This document shows, in pieces, positions 5,955 through 13,035 of a stretch of 18,469 nt of DNA. The notes beneath the pieces were generated by a model that made no database searches, was not told the origin of the DNA, and saw only the letters and a program-made list of their open reading frames with translations. The first letter of the stretch is position 1. Every line of letters starts with the position of its first letter. This DNA is from CAYJAD01 sp964369995 (GTDB lineage Bacteria > Desulfobacterota > Desulfovibrionia > Desulfovibrionales > Desulfovibrionaceae), in the NCBI GenBank assembly GCA_964369995.1, contig CAYJHH010000050.1:1-18469 (forward strand), written 5' to 3'. The translations under genes and the position numbers were made by a program.

Positions 5955-6253
5955 GTACTCAGCCTTTTGTGCTCTGGCCTTTCTTGTGCTTTGACTCATT
6001 TATGGATACAGTCTTTTTATAAGGGGCATGGAAATGTAAAAAATTTTTTATGCGCTTTGTTTGAGCTAAGAATGGGCAGGTCTTTTTTGCCTTGTGGTAA
6101 TTGTTTGTTATTTTAATGTTTTAGATGTGTTTTTATTGTGATGTTTTTCCAAAAAAAAGAAAAAACTCTTTTTTTTGTGAAGAGTAAGGAAATATTTTCC
6201 TCTAAAGTTATTTTTTACTTATATATGTTAATAGCTTATGAAATGTAATTTTT

Positions 6254-6269
6254 TGGCAAGGTTTTTGCA
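6254..6269 (+). promoter_or_regulatory. Sigma-54 (RpoN) promoter
   Basis: TGGCAAGGTTTTTGCA matches the -24/-12 consensus TGGCAC-G-N4-TTGCA with one difference, and the GG to GC spacing is the required 10 nt. The start site would be near 6280, about 23 bp before the ATG at 6303, with GGAGG between them. This is one of the clearest regulatory sites in the window. Transcription would need an enhancer-binding activator. Confidence 0.8.
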
Positions 6270-6302
6270 TTTTCTAATCAAACGCCAAGGTTTGGAGGCG
6301 AT

Positions 6303-6815
6303 ATGAATATACGCACACAAAACATTGAGGCCTTACTCTCACAACAAGAGTTATTAGCCAAAAAGTCAGCATCTGCCAATAATGGCGCCGGTGCTGGATT
6401 TGCTAGTGCTTTTGCAGAGCAGGTCACCCTTGGTGATGCAGTCGGTGGCGCGCAACAAGACATGCCTACTGTAGGTGTGCAGACCAGTATGGTGCAACAA
6501 ATGTTGCTGCAAAATGCGGAAAATGTTGCCGCATCGGGTACAGATTCTTCTGTGCAAAGTGTGTTGGAGCAAGCTTCAGGCACTTTGGATATGTGGGAGT
6601 CTTATTCGAACAAACTGCGAGCACCGGGGGCTGAAGGAAATTTGCGAGAAGCCTATTCTCTGCTTGAGGGAATAGAGTCGCAAGTGTCATCGCTTAAGAG
6701 TGCTTCTAAGGAAACACTTGAGCAAAACCCTGAATTGGCAAGCCTTGTGAATGAACTTGAAGTTATGAGTGTCACGGAAAAAGTAAAATTTAATCGTGGT
6801 GATTATATAGCTTAA
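6303..6815 (+). CDS. Uncharacterised 170-aa protein under a sigma-54 promoter
   Basis: I do not recognise a named family. The first 60 or so residues are rich in Ala, Gly, Ser and Gln (LSQQELLAKKSASANNGAG) and lack a signal peptide or membrane segment. The second half is predicted helical, with EAYSLLEGIESQVSSLKSAS and a C-terminal ELEVMSVTEKVKFNRGDYIA that looks conserved-domain-like. GGAGG lies 4 nt before the ATG. A near-consensus sigma-54 promoter lies upstream and an excellent terminator downstream, so it is a single-gene unit. Sigma-54 controls many flagellar genes in Desulfovibrio, and a disordered polar N-terminus is common in flagellar or type III exported proteins. A flagellum-related role is therefore a guess only. 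Confidence 0.75.
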   Translation: MNIRTQNIEALLSQQELLAKKSASANNGAGAGFASAFAEQVTLGDAVGGAQQDMPTVGVQTSMVQQMLLQNAENVAASGTDSSVQSVLEQASGTLDMWESYSNKLRAPGAEGNLREAYSLLEGIESQVSSLKSASKETLEQNPELASLVNELEVMSVTEKVKFNRGDYIA

Positions 6816-6831
6816 GGCGAGGTTGCCTGAA

Positions 6832-6862
6832 AACGCCGTACTTAGGTGCGGCGTTTTTTTTT
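6832..6862 (+). terminator. Intrinsic terminator of the gene at 6303
   Basis: AACGCCGTAC (6832-6841) pairs with GTGCGGCGTT (6846-6855) around a TTAG loop, with one G-U wobble. It runs into nine T residues (6854-6862). It begins 17 bp after the stop codon. Confidence 0.92.
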
Positions 6863-7001
6863 GCTTAAAATGCATTTTTATTTACTAGGAGCAGGGGCTG
6901 TGCTGTGCACAAGTATTTGCCATGAGGCATAATTTTTGGTATGAATAAGCCGTTCGTAAGACTATTTATTTACATTTAGAACATACAACGTAGGGGCAGC
7001 C

Positions 7002-9302
7002 ATGCAATTTGAAGTAGATGGAAAACCAGAAGATGATGACGAAATCATTGAACTTACTGAAATTATAGAAAAAGGAAATGCTGCGGCGCCTGCTTCTTCA
7101 GCTGGACAATCCTCTGCTCAAGAAGATATTTTTAGCGCTGCCGTGAGCGATTTGGGGAACACGCAAAAGCCGGATTTACCATCAGATTTAGATGTGGATT
7201 TGGACGCTTTGCTTGCCCAAATGGATAGTGATGGCGGCTTTTCGCATTTGGAAGAGCTGGAAAAAACCAAGGCCGAAGAAGCTGCCGCTGCCGAACAAGC
7301 CGCTGCCGAAAACGCGTCCGTAAGCCAAGAGCTTGATTTGGATGCCATGATGGCAGAAGCCGGTATAGACCCTCATGCGGATGCCACTGCAGGAGCAGAA
7401 AGCGGCATGGATACGGATATGGATGCAGATATGGGCTTAGGGGGTGGAGAGCAAGACCTGCCTGATATGTCAGATATTGACGCGCTTATAGCGGAGATGG
7501 ACATGCCTGAACAGCCATCAGACGAGCTGACAGGCGCGCCAGCAGAGGAGTCCCTGTCTTCTCCTGCCTCTGAGGAATTTTTAGACACAGCCTCACCTGC
7601 AGAAGAATCTGTAGACAGCGCCGCAGCCATGGATGCCTTGCTGGAAAGCCTTATGGATGATGCTCCAACCTCTACTACAGCGGCTCCTGCGCCTGCTGCC
7701 ACCGAAGAAGATATTTTGGATATGCTTGATTTGGCGGACCCGGCTCCTGCAGCTCCACAACCTGCGGCACCCGAAGACGCTTCAGCTGATTTAGACGCGC
7801 TTTTTGATAGTGTTTTACAAGAAGCTGAGGGAGCGCATGCAGAGCCTGTAACAGATTCCGTAACAGAGCCTGAGGTGGCCGCGCCTGATCTTACTAAGGT
7901 TCCCGTGGACGTTTCAGATATGCATTTTGGTGAAGATGCTGCCCCTAGTAGTGTTTCGGCTCCACCTGCAGCGCCTCTCAGTGATTTAGACGCCTTATTC
8001 CAAGATGTCTTGGGAGAGCCGCCCTTATCAGCGGTGGATGTGGCCAAGGCTGTGGTAGATGGGCCTACTCCTAGCAAAAAGCCCGTCAGCGAAGAGCCTG
8101 ATACGGAATTGTTAGATGTACTTTTTGGCGAAAGCGAATCACCACAGGATGCAAATATTTCAGAGGATTTCATGACAGATCCTGTAGCTCAAGAAGCCTC
8201 GGCTGTGGCTGATGAAGCCCTTGCGCATATGCAAGAACAGCATGACGGCGCAGAGTTTGATGATGCCATGTTGTCAGTGATGCAAGAAATGTCACAGTCA
8301 GCACCGGTTTCGGACACAGCGCCTTCTTCTGATATCTTTGCGGATATGGTGGAAGAAGCCACAGCAGATGTGGTGCAAGAGCCAGCGCCCTTTATGCCGG
8401 AAATGGCCGCCAGTGCCGTGGCTGCCGCCATGGCTTCCAGCGTTGCTCATGCCAGCGCTCCGGCAATGCCTGCTGTTTTAGATGAGCAAAGCGCGCAGCG
8501 CCTGCAAAGTTTAGAAGAGCGTTTGACGCAACTCGAAGAGCATGTGGCTGAAACCTTAGGGGATGCGGAAGCAAGAAATAGTGCCGCTGTTCAAAGCGCC
8601 GCTACGCATATGAGCACGCTTGAAGAGCAATTGACCGCACAAGCTGAGCGCATGTCTGCCATGGAAGAACGTTTGCAAGATTCTGCCGCAAGAGCTGTGG
8701 CCGAAGCTGCCGAAGCTGTGACTAAAGCAGCCGGTGAAGCCGTGGCCAAGGCTGTTGCCGAAGCCACCGAAGCCGCTGAAGCCTTTGCGGCAGCAGAGAA
8801 AGTGGTTGCAGCAGAAGACGTATCGGCTTTGGAGTCTTCTACCAATGCTGTGGACACTGCGGACACTGCAAACACAGCGGCGGAACTAGAACAAGCCAAG
8901 CAAGAAGTGAATACATTACGTGAGCAATTGGCCGCGCAAGCTGAACGCTTAGCACAGGTGGAAGAGCGTAGTCAGGGTATAGCCCGTGATATGATGGCGC
9001 GTGATGTGGCCGCCAGAGACGCCTTGTCTTCGTATATTGATAAACTCGAATTTGTAGCCAAAGAAGCCGTCACCAGAGAATCGGCAGCGCATGAAGCCTT
9101 GCAACAGACCATACAAAGATTAGAACATTCTGTGCAGGCACAAGAGGACTTATCCATAGCTTCTGCCAAGCGTATTACAGACTTAGAAGAGCGTTTGCAC
9201 TTTTTTGAAACAACCATGGAAAAGAGTATTGAGCGCATGGCCACCGCCGCCGCCGCTACTATTTTACGTGAAGAAATTGCAGCTCTTTTGTCGGAAGAAT
9301 AA
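7002..9302 (+). CDS. Large acidic, Ala-rich repeat and coiled-coil protein (scaffold-like)
   Basis: 766 residues with no signal peptide, membrane segment or enzyme motif. It opens with EDDDEIIELTEIIEKG (about 10-25), a short acidic helix. Residues 60-380 are disordered and rich in Asp, Glu, Ala and Pro, with about eight copies of a short helix-like motif: DLDALLAQMD (66), LDLDAMMAEA (111), DIDALIAEMD (158), AMDALLESLM (209), DILDMLDLAD (237), DLDALFDSVL (263), DLDALFQDVL (328) and ELLDVLFGE (369). From about 500 to the end it is coiled coil (LEERLTQLEEHVAE, LEEQLTAQAERMSAMEERLQ, LREQLAAQAERLAQVEER) with an Ala/Glu-rich block near 565-610, ending ILREEIAALLSEE. The pattern suits a hub that binds partners through repeated motifs; FimV/HubP-type polar hubs have comparable acidic repeats, but no LysM or membrane part is present. 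AGGGG lies 5 nt before the ATG. Confidence 0.8.
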   Translation: MQFEVDGKPEDDDEIIELTEIIEKGNAAAPASSAGQSSAQEDIFSAAVSDLGNTQKPDLPSDLDVDLDALLAQMDSDGGFSHLEELEKTKAEEAAAAEQAAAENASVSQELDLDAMMAEAGIDPHADATAGAESGMDTDMDADMGLGGGEQDLPDMSDIDALIAEMDMPEQPSDELTGAPAEESLSSPASEEFLDTASPAEESVDSAAAMDALLESLMDDAPTSTTAAPAPAATEEDILDMLDLADPAPAAPQPAAPEDASADLDALFDSVLQEAEGAHAEPVTDSVTEPEVAAPDLTKVPVDVSDMHFGEDAAPSSVSAPPAAPLSDLDALFQDVLGEPPLSAVDVAKAVVDGPTPSKKPVSEEPDTELLDVLFGESESPQDANISEDFMTDPVAQEASAVADEALAHMQEQHDGAEFDDAMLSVMQEMSQSAPVSDTAPSSDIFADMVEEATADVVQEPAPFMPEMAASAVAAAMASSVAHASAPAMPAVLDEQSAQRLQSLEERLTQLEEHVAETLGDAEARNSAAVQSAATHMSTLEEQLTAQAERMSAMEERLQDSAARAVAEAAEAVTKAAGEAVAKAVAEATEAAEAFAAAEKVVAAEDVSALESSTNAVDTADTANTAAELEQAKQEVNTLREQLAAQAERLAQVEERSQGIARDMMARDVAARDALSSYIDKLEFVAKEAVTRESAAHEALQQTIQRLEHSVQAQEDLSIASAKRITDLEERLHFFETTMEKSIERMATAAAATILREEIAALLSEE

Positions 9303-9334
9303 TATTTTAAGATTTTGTAGTATAAATTAGGCAA

Positions 9335-9465
9335 CACTGAAAAAGTATTTACCTATAGGTAAAAATAAAATTCCTAATTCATATGTTTAGTAAACTTTGC
9401 CAGAAGTAAACGAATGGAGTTCGTTTTCTGGCAAAGTTTAGGTATGTGAAATACCATTTTCAGTG
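9335..9465. repeat. Large nested imperfect palindrome (MITE-like or structured RNA)
   Basis: The outer arms are CACTGAAAA (9335-9343) and TTTTCAGTG (9457-9465). GTATTT and TACCTA on the left then pair with TAGGTA and AAATAC on the right. The core is a perfect 13-bp stem, AAACTTTGCCAGA (9392-9404) with TCTGGCAAAGTTT (9427-9439), topped by AAACGAA/TTCGTTT. It begins about 30 bp after the stop of the gene at 7002, and no open frame crosses it. Confidence 0.7.
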
Positions 9466-9527
9466 GAGACTATACAAGACATGCTTTTGGCATGGCTTGC
9501 CGCCACGTAAAACAATCCGGAATTTAC

Positions 9528-9606
9528 TTCCGGCGGCCCCAAAGGGGTGTTTGGAGTGGGCGTGCCTTTCTTAAAAACGAGTGGAAGCACGTTTTTAAGC
9601 GTCAAT
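9528..9606. repeat. Structured intergenic repeat, copy B
   Basis: Second copy of the repeat at 1-79. The 10-bp stem CTTAAAAACG (9570-9579) with CGTTTTTAAG (9590-9599) is unchanged while the loop differs, and CCCC-AAA-GGGG replaces CCCC-GAAA-GGGG. The first bases, TTCCGG, form the right arm of a hairpin with CCGGAA at 9517-9522, so the repeat unit probably starts at least 11 bp earlier. Confidence 0.7.
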
Positions 9607-9616
9607 TAAATTAAAG

Positions 9617-9652
9617 GGGAGTTTTTTTGTTTTTGTAGGCAAAAAAACTCCC
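9617..9652. repeat. Perfect 13-bp inverted repeat
   Basis: GGGAGTTTTTTTG (9617-9629) is the exact complement of CAAAAAAACTCCC (9640-9652), with a 10-nt loop. It lies directly after copy B of the structured repeat and may act as a terminator in either direction. Confidence 0.6.
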
Positions 9653-9699
9653 TATTGCCTGTTTAAAGGAGGGGGCGGGGGGTATCTTTCGTCTTCTCT

Positions 9700-9756
9700 C
9701 CCGCTCGGTACAGCCCAATGGGGGCCAAGGCCATTCCCCAATGAGCGGGTTTTTTT
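9700..9756 (+). terminator. Probable intrinsic terminator in the intergenic island
   Basis: CCCGCTC (9700-9706) pairs with GAGCGGG (9743-9749) and is followed directly by seven T residues (9750-9756). The 36-nt interior can form a smaller G/C-rich hairpin (GGGG..CCCC around GGCC-AA-GGCC). It would end transcripts entering from the gene at 7002 before they reach the ubiE unit. Confidence 0.6.
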
Positions 9757-9911
9757 ACACAACAAAGCCCAGCTTTGGGCATGTGTTGTGGTTTTTAAAA
9801 GGGCTCTGCCCTTTAAAGAAAGAGTGCAGTACGCATAAAGCCTTAATATTTTGGGCATGTATATGTGACTGCGCCATATACGATTCGTAAACCTTGAATT
9901 CAGGTGGCATT

Positions 9912-10103
9912 ATGGAAAAATTGCAAAAAGAGGCCTTGCAAGTGGCCAAAGAGCTTGTGGCTAAATTCATTGAAACACGCACCATTTCTCCCTCTAACTT
10001 TGCAGAAACCTTTCCTGCTGTGTACAGGGTAGTGCTAGAAACCATTATGCAAAATGCGTCTGACGCCAACACTTCTTCCCCAAAAAACACCTATGAGCGA
10101 TAA
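9912..10103 (+). CDS. Small conserved-looking protein upstream of ubiE/menG
   Basis: 63 residues from the ATG at 9912 (MEKLQKEALQVAKELVAKF). It is predicted to be mostly helical and soluble, with a central TISPSNFAETFPAVYRVVLETIM segment that looks like a compact conserved domain; no named family comes to mind. GGTGG precedes the ATG by about 4 nt. The frame can be extended six codons to 9894 but without a better ribosome site. The last 11 bp overlap the ubiE start, so the two genes are probably translationally coupled. An otherwise unassigned partner of the methyltransferase step is possible but unproven. Confidence 0.65.
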   Translation: MEKLQKEALQVAKELVAKFIETRTISPSNFAETFPAVYRVVLETIMQNASDANTSSPKNTYER

Positions 10104-10866
10104 TTTACAGCAAAAGCCTTGTGCCTTGGCGGATCAATCTGAGGATACGGCAGATCACCGCGCCCACGAAAAAGCCGTGTCTTCCATGTTTGGGCGCATC
10201 GTTTCTTGGTACGATGTGCTCAATACCGTATTATCTTGCGGTTTTGATAAATTATGGCGCCGCCGCTTGGTACGTGAAGTACGCCTTGGCCCCACGGGAC
10301 GGGTCTTGGACTTGGCCGCCGGTACCATGGATTTATCCTTAGCCATACGCAAGCGCTATCCCACAGCTGTGGTGCCTGCACTGGATTTTTGTCCGCCTAT
10401 GCTTTTACAGGGGCGCAAAAAGCTTACAGGCGCCCATGCACGCATGGTGTGGCCTGTGGCTGCCGATGCCAAGCGTCTTCCCTTGCCGGATGCCAGCGTG
10501 GATTGCATTACCATTGGTTTTGGTATTCGCAATGTTTTGCCGCGTCACGAAGCTTTTGCAGAAATGGCCCGCGTGCTTGTGCCTGGCGGACGTGTGTGTA
10601 TTTTAGAATTTGGCTCAGGGAAGAATAAAATTTGGGGCGGCTTTTACAATTTCTATTTGCGTAAAGTGTTGCCGCGTGTGGGAAAAATTTTTTCCGGAGA
10701 TGCTAAGGCTTATGACTACCTTGCCGATACTATTATAGCTTTTCCCACAGCTGAGGAGCTGGAAGAAGAAATGCGCGCCGCGGGCTTTGTTTGTGCGTGG
10801 CATATTCCGCTTACTTCCGGCATTGTGTGCATGCATATAGGGGAAAAGAAAAGAGAAGATGCCTAG
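10093..10866 (+). CDS. ubiE: UbiE/MenG demethylmenaquinone C-methyltransferase
   Basis: 257 residues, a class I SAM-dependent methyltransferase. It methylates demethylmenaquinone to menaquinone, the last step after the futalosine pathway and prenylation. Visible family sites are MFGRIVSWYDVLN (about 31-43), the SAM loop VLDLAAGTMDLSLAI (about 71-85), FGIRNVLP (about 143-150), CILEFGSG and the C-terminal VLPRVGKIFSGDAKAYDYLADTI. The SAM loop has G-T-M-D where most homologues have G-T-G-D. The ATG at 10093 gives MSDNLQQKPCAL; it lies inside the end of the preceding 63-aa gene and has no good ribosome site of its own, implying coupling. A start at 10054 is open but less likely. The stop overlaps that of the convergent DUF2065 gene by 3 to 4 bp. 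Confidence 0.9.
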   Translation: MSDNLQQKPCALADQSEDTADHRAHEKAVSSMFGRIVSWYDVLNTVLSCGFDKLWRRRLVREVRLGPTGRVLDLAAGTMDLSLAIRKRYPTAVVPALDFCPPMLLQGRKKLTGAHARMVWPVAADAKRLPLPDASVDCITIGFGIRNVLPRHEAFAEMARVLVPGGRVCILEFGSGKNKIWGGFYNFYLRKVLPRVGKIFSGDAKAYDYLADTIIAFPTAEELEEEMRAAGFVCAWHIPLTSGIVCMHIGEKKREDA

Positions 10867-11060
10867 CTAGTGGCAAACCAAATAATACCAAGCCCCACGC
10901 ACATGGCCAAAAAGCCCATGCCTCGCAATTGACTTGTGGGGGCGGTGACTAAGGAGAGCAAAAAACTACGCATTTTGTTGGGGGAAAGAATCCATGGTAA
11001 GGATTCAAAAACAAAAGCAAGACCTAAGGCAGAAAGAAAAAGTTGTGTGTCAAAGTTCAT
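10863..11060 (-). CDS. DUF2065 (YjeT-like) small membrane protein
   Basis: 65 residues with two hydrophobic stretches: LFLSALGLAFVFESLPWIL (about 7-25) and MGFLAMCVGLGIIWFA (about 48-63). Between them are SPNKMRSFL and the conserved-looking LRGMG turn. This layout matches the DUF2065/YjeT family of tiny inner-membrane proteins, often found near HflC or PurA in other bacteria; its function is unknown. It is the only minus-strand gene between 6303 and 16035, and its stop codon (10863-10865) overlaps the ubiE stop (10864-10866) tail to tail. The ribosome site is weak. Confidence 0.75.
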   Translation of the reverse strand: MNFDTQLFLSALGLAFVFESLPWILSPNKMRSFLLSLVTAPTSQLRGMGFLAMCVGLGIIWFATS

Positions 11061-11234
11061 GGCCTAGAGTGAAATATTTTTTGCTTCTTGTAAAGTCTTG
11101 GTTGTAGTGTGTATTCCTTAGTTTTTTTCTGGGTTTTTTTCTATAGTTGTGCGTTTTTTTCACAAGCAAAGAGGTACAAGTAAGGGCAGATTTTTTTAAA
11201 AGAAAAAAAAGTCTGTGTTTTAAGAGAGTTCTTC

Positions 11235-11263
11235 TTGCATTTCAGGGCATTTCCTCGCATAAT
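11235..11263 (+). promoter_or_regulatory. Sigma-70-like promoter candidate for the mqnB operon
   Basis: TTGCAT (11235-11240) and CATAAT (11258-11263) are 17 bp apart, the latter matching 5 of 6 consensus bases. A start near 11270 would give a leader of about 49 nt before the ATG at 11319. The region just upstream is A/T-rich and includes a CAGA..TCTG hairpin (11187-11215). Confidence 0.35.
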
Positions 11264-11318
11264 ACCTTGCCGCGCGAAACTCGTTGTGTGGCATGCAATT
11301 TTACACAGTGGGGCTTCC

Positions 11319-12026
11319 ATGCATATTTTATTTGCACTGGCAACTCGGGAAGAATGGGAAGCGGCAAAGCCCAGTTATGTGGGTGCCTTGCCGCCAAATC
11401 TTGCAGAGCAAGAGATTCATTACTTCACTGACCAACATGAGCGAACCAATGGGGTTCTTATAACAGGTGTAGGACCTCTAAATGCTGCGTTGGCTTTTGG
11501 TAAGGCGTTATCTTCTTTGAAGAAAAATACACTTGTTATTAATGTGGGCTTGGCGGGATCTTTTGATTTGGAAAAAGCTCCTTTGTGTTCCCATTGGCGT
11601 GTCACCAAGGAAATTTACCCCGAATATGGCCTAGCCACCGATGAAAGGGTGGACGCTGAAGCTTTGGGTTTTCCTCAATGGCGCACGCCTGATAATGTGG
11701 TATGGGACTCTATTAAACTCCCAGAACTTTTAACCTTAAATTCATTATTGCGGCATTGTCCTTTGCAGGGAAATGCCACAGCCATGACGGTGGCAGGGGT
11801 GACATGTTGTCCGCGGCGTGCGCAGCGCATGGCCTCGCCCTATACAGAACCGCTTTTGGAAAATATGGAAGGTTTTTCTTTGGCACTTGCCTGTGCTCGT
11901 CATGGGGTACCTTTATTGGAAATTCGTACAGTGTCCAATCTTGTGGGGACACGAGACCCAGAATACCGCGCCTTTAAAGGGGCGCTCGAAGCCATGCGCC
12001 CTGTGGTGGAACATCTTTTGTCGTAA
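11319..12026 (+). CDS. mqnB: Futalosine hydrolase
   Basis: 235 residues, purine nucleosidase/phosphorylase superfamily. It hydrolyses futalosine to hypoxanthine and dehypoxanthine futalosine in the alternative menaquinone pathway. Diagnostic segments are the N-terminal ILFALATREEWEAA, ITGVGPLNAALAFGKAL near residue 48, VINVGLAGSFD near residue 72, ENMEGFSLALACARHGVP near residue 183 (substrate-binding Met-Glu), and EIRTVSNLVGTRDPEYRAF with the catalytic-type Asp. The ATG at 11319 starts the family-typical MHILFALAT; the 28 extra upstream codons do not resemble the family. It is first in a tight run with the polyprenyl synthase (14-bp gap) and purL. MTA/SAH nucleosidase is the main alternative, but the end motif and the neighbours favour MqnB. 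Confidence 0.88.
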   Translation: MHILFALATREEWEAAKPSYVGALPPNLAEQEIHYFTDQHERTNGVLITGVGPLNAALAFGKALSSLKKNTLVINVGLAGSFDLEKAPLCSHWRVTKEIYPEYGLATDERVDAEALGFPQWRTPDNVVWDSIKLPELLTLNSLLRHCPLQGNATAMTVAGVTCCPRRAQRMASPYTEPLLENMEGFSLALACARHGVPLLEIRTVSNLVGTRDPEYRAFKGALEAMRPVVEHLLS

Positions 12027-12040
12027 TAAGTGGAAATAAG

Positions 12041-13018
12041 ATGCAAGATTTAAAAGAACGTTTATTAGAAGAATTTCCCCTCATGGAAGAGGCATTAGAA
12101 AGGGCTACCTTATTTTTGCCTGCACCAACCAAACCCATGGCAGAGCATATTTTTTCTGCTGGGGGCAAGCGATTACGTCCTTTTTTGACGGTACTTACCG
12201 CCAGACTTTTTGGTTACGATAAAGCTGATATTTACGATTTAGCCGTGAGCATGGAAATGTTGCACGCTGCTACCTTATTGCATGATGATGTGCTGGATAA
12301 TGCCGACTCAAGGCGCGGTATGCCCGCAGCGCATACGGTTTTTGATACTACCAGCACCATTTTAGCCGGAGATGCCATACTTTCGGCGGCTAATTTATTG
12401 GTGGCAGGTTTTGATGATGTGCGCTTATGTCGATGTTTTTCTGAGGCCACCATGCATACGGCTTCTGGCGAAATTTTAGAAATTGAATATTTGCGCCGTC
12501 TTGACCAAGATGAACAGGTATATGATGCCATTGTACTTGGTAAAACAGCGTGGCTTTTGCGCGCTTCTTGCGTCATGGGTGCTTTACGTGCCGGTGCCAC
12601 ACAGGCAGATGTGGCCGCCATGGCAACCTATGGACAAGAGCTTGGCATGGCTTTTCAAATGGTGGACGATGCTCTGGACTTTGCCCCAGAAGAACTTACC
12701 GGTAAACCCACCGGAGGAGATTTGTGCGAAGGAAAGTTGACACCGCCCATTCGACTGTATAGAGAGTCCTTACAAGGACAAGCCAAAGCAGAATTTGACG
12801 CGGCTTTTATGGCAGGCAGCATAAGCGCCGCCGAAGCTGCGCGCATGGGCGAGGAAATTTGCCGTCTTGGCTTTGATGCTCAAACACGCCAAAAGGCTGG
12901 CGAAGCATTACAAAGAGCCAAAGGGGCCTTGGATACCTTGCAAGGGCTTGCCCCAGGCAGACAAGAGCGTGATTTGTTGTTGCAAATGGCCGATTACGTA
13001 CAAAAAAGACAAAAATAG
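12041..13018 (+). CDS. Long-chain polyprenyl diphosphate synthase (menaquinone side chain)
   Basis: 325 residues, trans-isoprenyl synthase fold. It extends an allylic diphosphate with isopentenyl diphosphate units to give the menaquinone tail. Signature sites: GGKRLRP (41-47), the first Asp-rich motif HDDVLDNADSRRG with DDVLD at 82-86, GDAILSAAN near residue 110, and the second motif FQMVDDALDF with DDALD at 209-213, then GKPTGGDLCEGKLTPPI. Residues 4 and 5 before the first motif are Thr and Ala; small residues there permit long chains, so an octaprenyl or similar product is likely rather than FPP or GGPP. The gap to purL is 17 bp. Heptaprenyl and nonaprenyl products cannot be excluded. Confidence 0.92.
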   Translation: MQDLKERLLEEFPLMEEALERATLFLPAPTKPMAEHIFSAGGKRLRPFLTVLTARLFGYDKADIYDLAVSMEMLHAATLLHDDVLDNADSRRGMPAAHTVFDTTSTILAGDAILSAANLLVAGFDDVRLCRCFSEATMHTASGEILEIEYLRRLDQDEQVYDAIVLGKTAWLLRASCVMGALRAGATQADVAAMATYGQELGMAFQMVDDALDFAPEELTGKPTGGDLCEGKLTPPIRLYRESLQGQAKAEFDAAFMAGSISAAEAARMGEEICRLGFDAQTRQKAGEALQRAKGALDTLQGLAPGRQERDLLLQMADYVQKRQK

Positions 13019-13035
13019 CATTGACGGAGTATTTC

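Larger units (their letters stand above)
5872..6302. other. Divergent intergenic region between uspA and the gene at 6303
   Basis: 431 bp of very A/T-rich DNA with no credible gene. It carries a sigma-70-like promoter for uspA (5926-5954), an A/T hairpin at 6150-6177 (CAAAAAAAAGA with its complement), and a sigma-54 promoter for the rightward gene (6254-6269). Such regions commonly hold activator sites upstream of a sigma-54 promoter, but I cannot pick out a specific pair. Confidence 0.6.
9303..9911. other. Hairpin-dense intergenic island
   Basis: 609 bp with no credible gene but a chain of inverted repeats: 9335-9465 (large nested palindrome), 9517-9533 (CCGGAA/TTCCGG), 9570-9599, 9617-9652, 9700-9756 (with T-run), 9758-9790 (CACAACA/TGTTGTG enclosing GCCCA/TGGGC), 9798-9814 (AAAGGGC/GCCCTTT) and 9859-9881 (GTATATG/CATATAC). 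Parts belong to the repeat also found at 1-79. The promoter for the downstream 63-aa gene and ubiE should lie near its right end, but I cannot name boxes with confidence. Confidence 0.7.

Noticed and set aside
5934..6116. 60-codon open frame in the uspA-6303 intergenic region
   Set aside because: It has no ribosome site, an atypical composition for this genome and an A/T-rich surrounding. It overlaps the probable uspA promoter.
7373..8173. A 266-codon open frame on the minus strand inside the scaffold gene
   Set aside because: It is Ser/Ala-rich because it mirrors the Asp/Glu/Ala codon repeats of the plus-strand gene. It has no recognisable domain, and the plus-strand gene has the ribosome site and coherent domain layout.
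9859..9881. Inverted repeat GTATATG/CATATAC as promoter or operator for the menG unit
   Set aside because: The position is suggestive, but no convincing -35/-10 pair goes with it and it may be just another hairpin of the island, so I do not list it as a regulatory feature.
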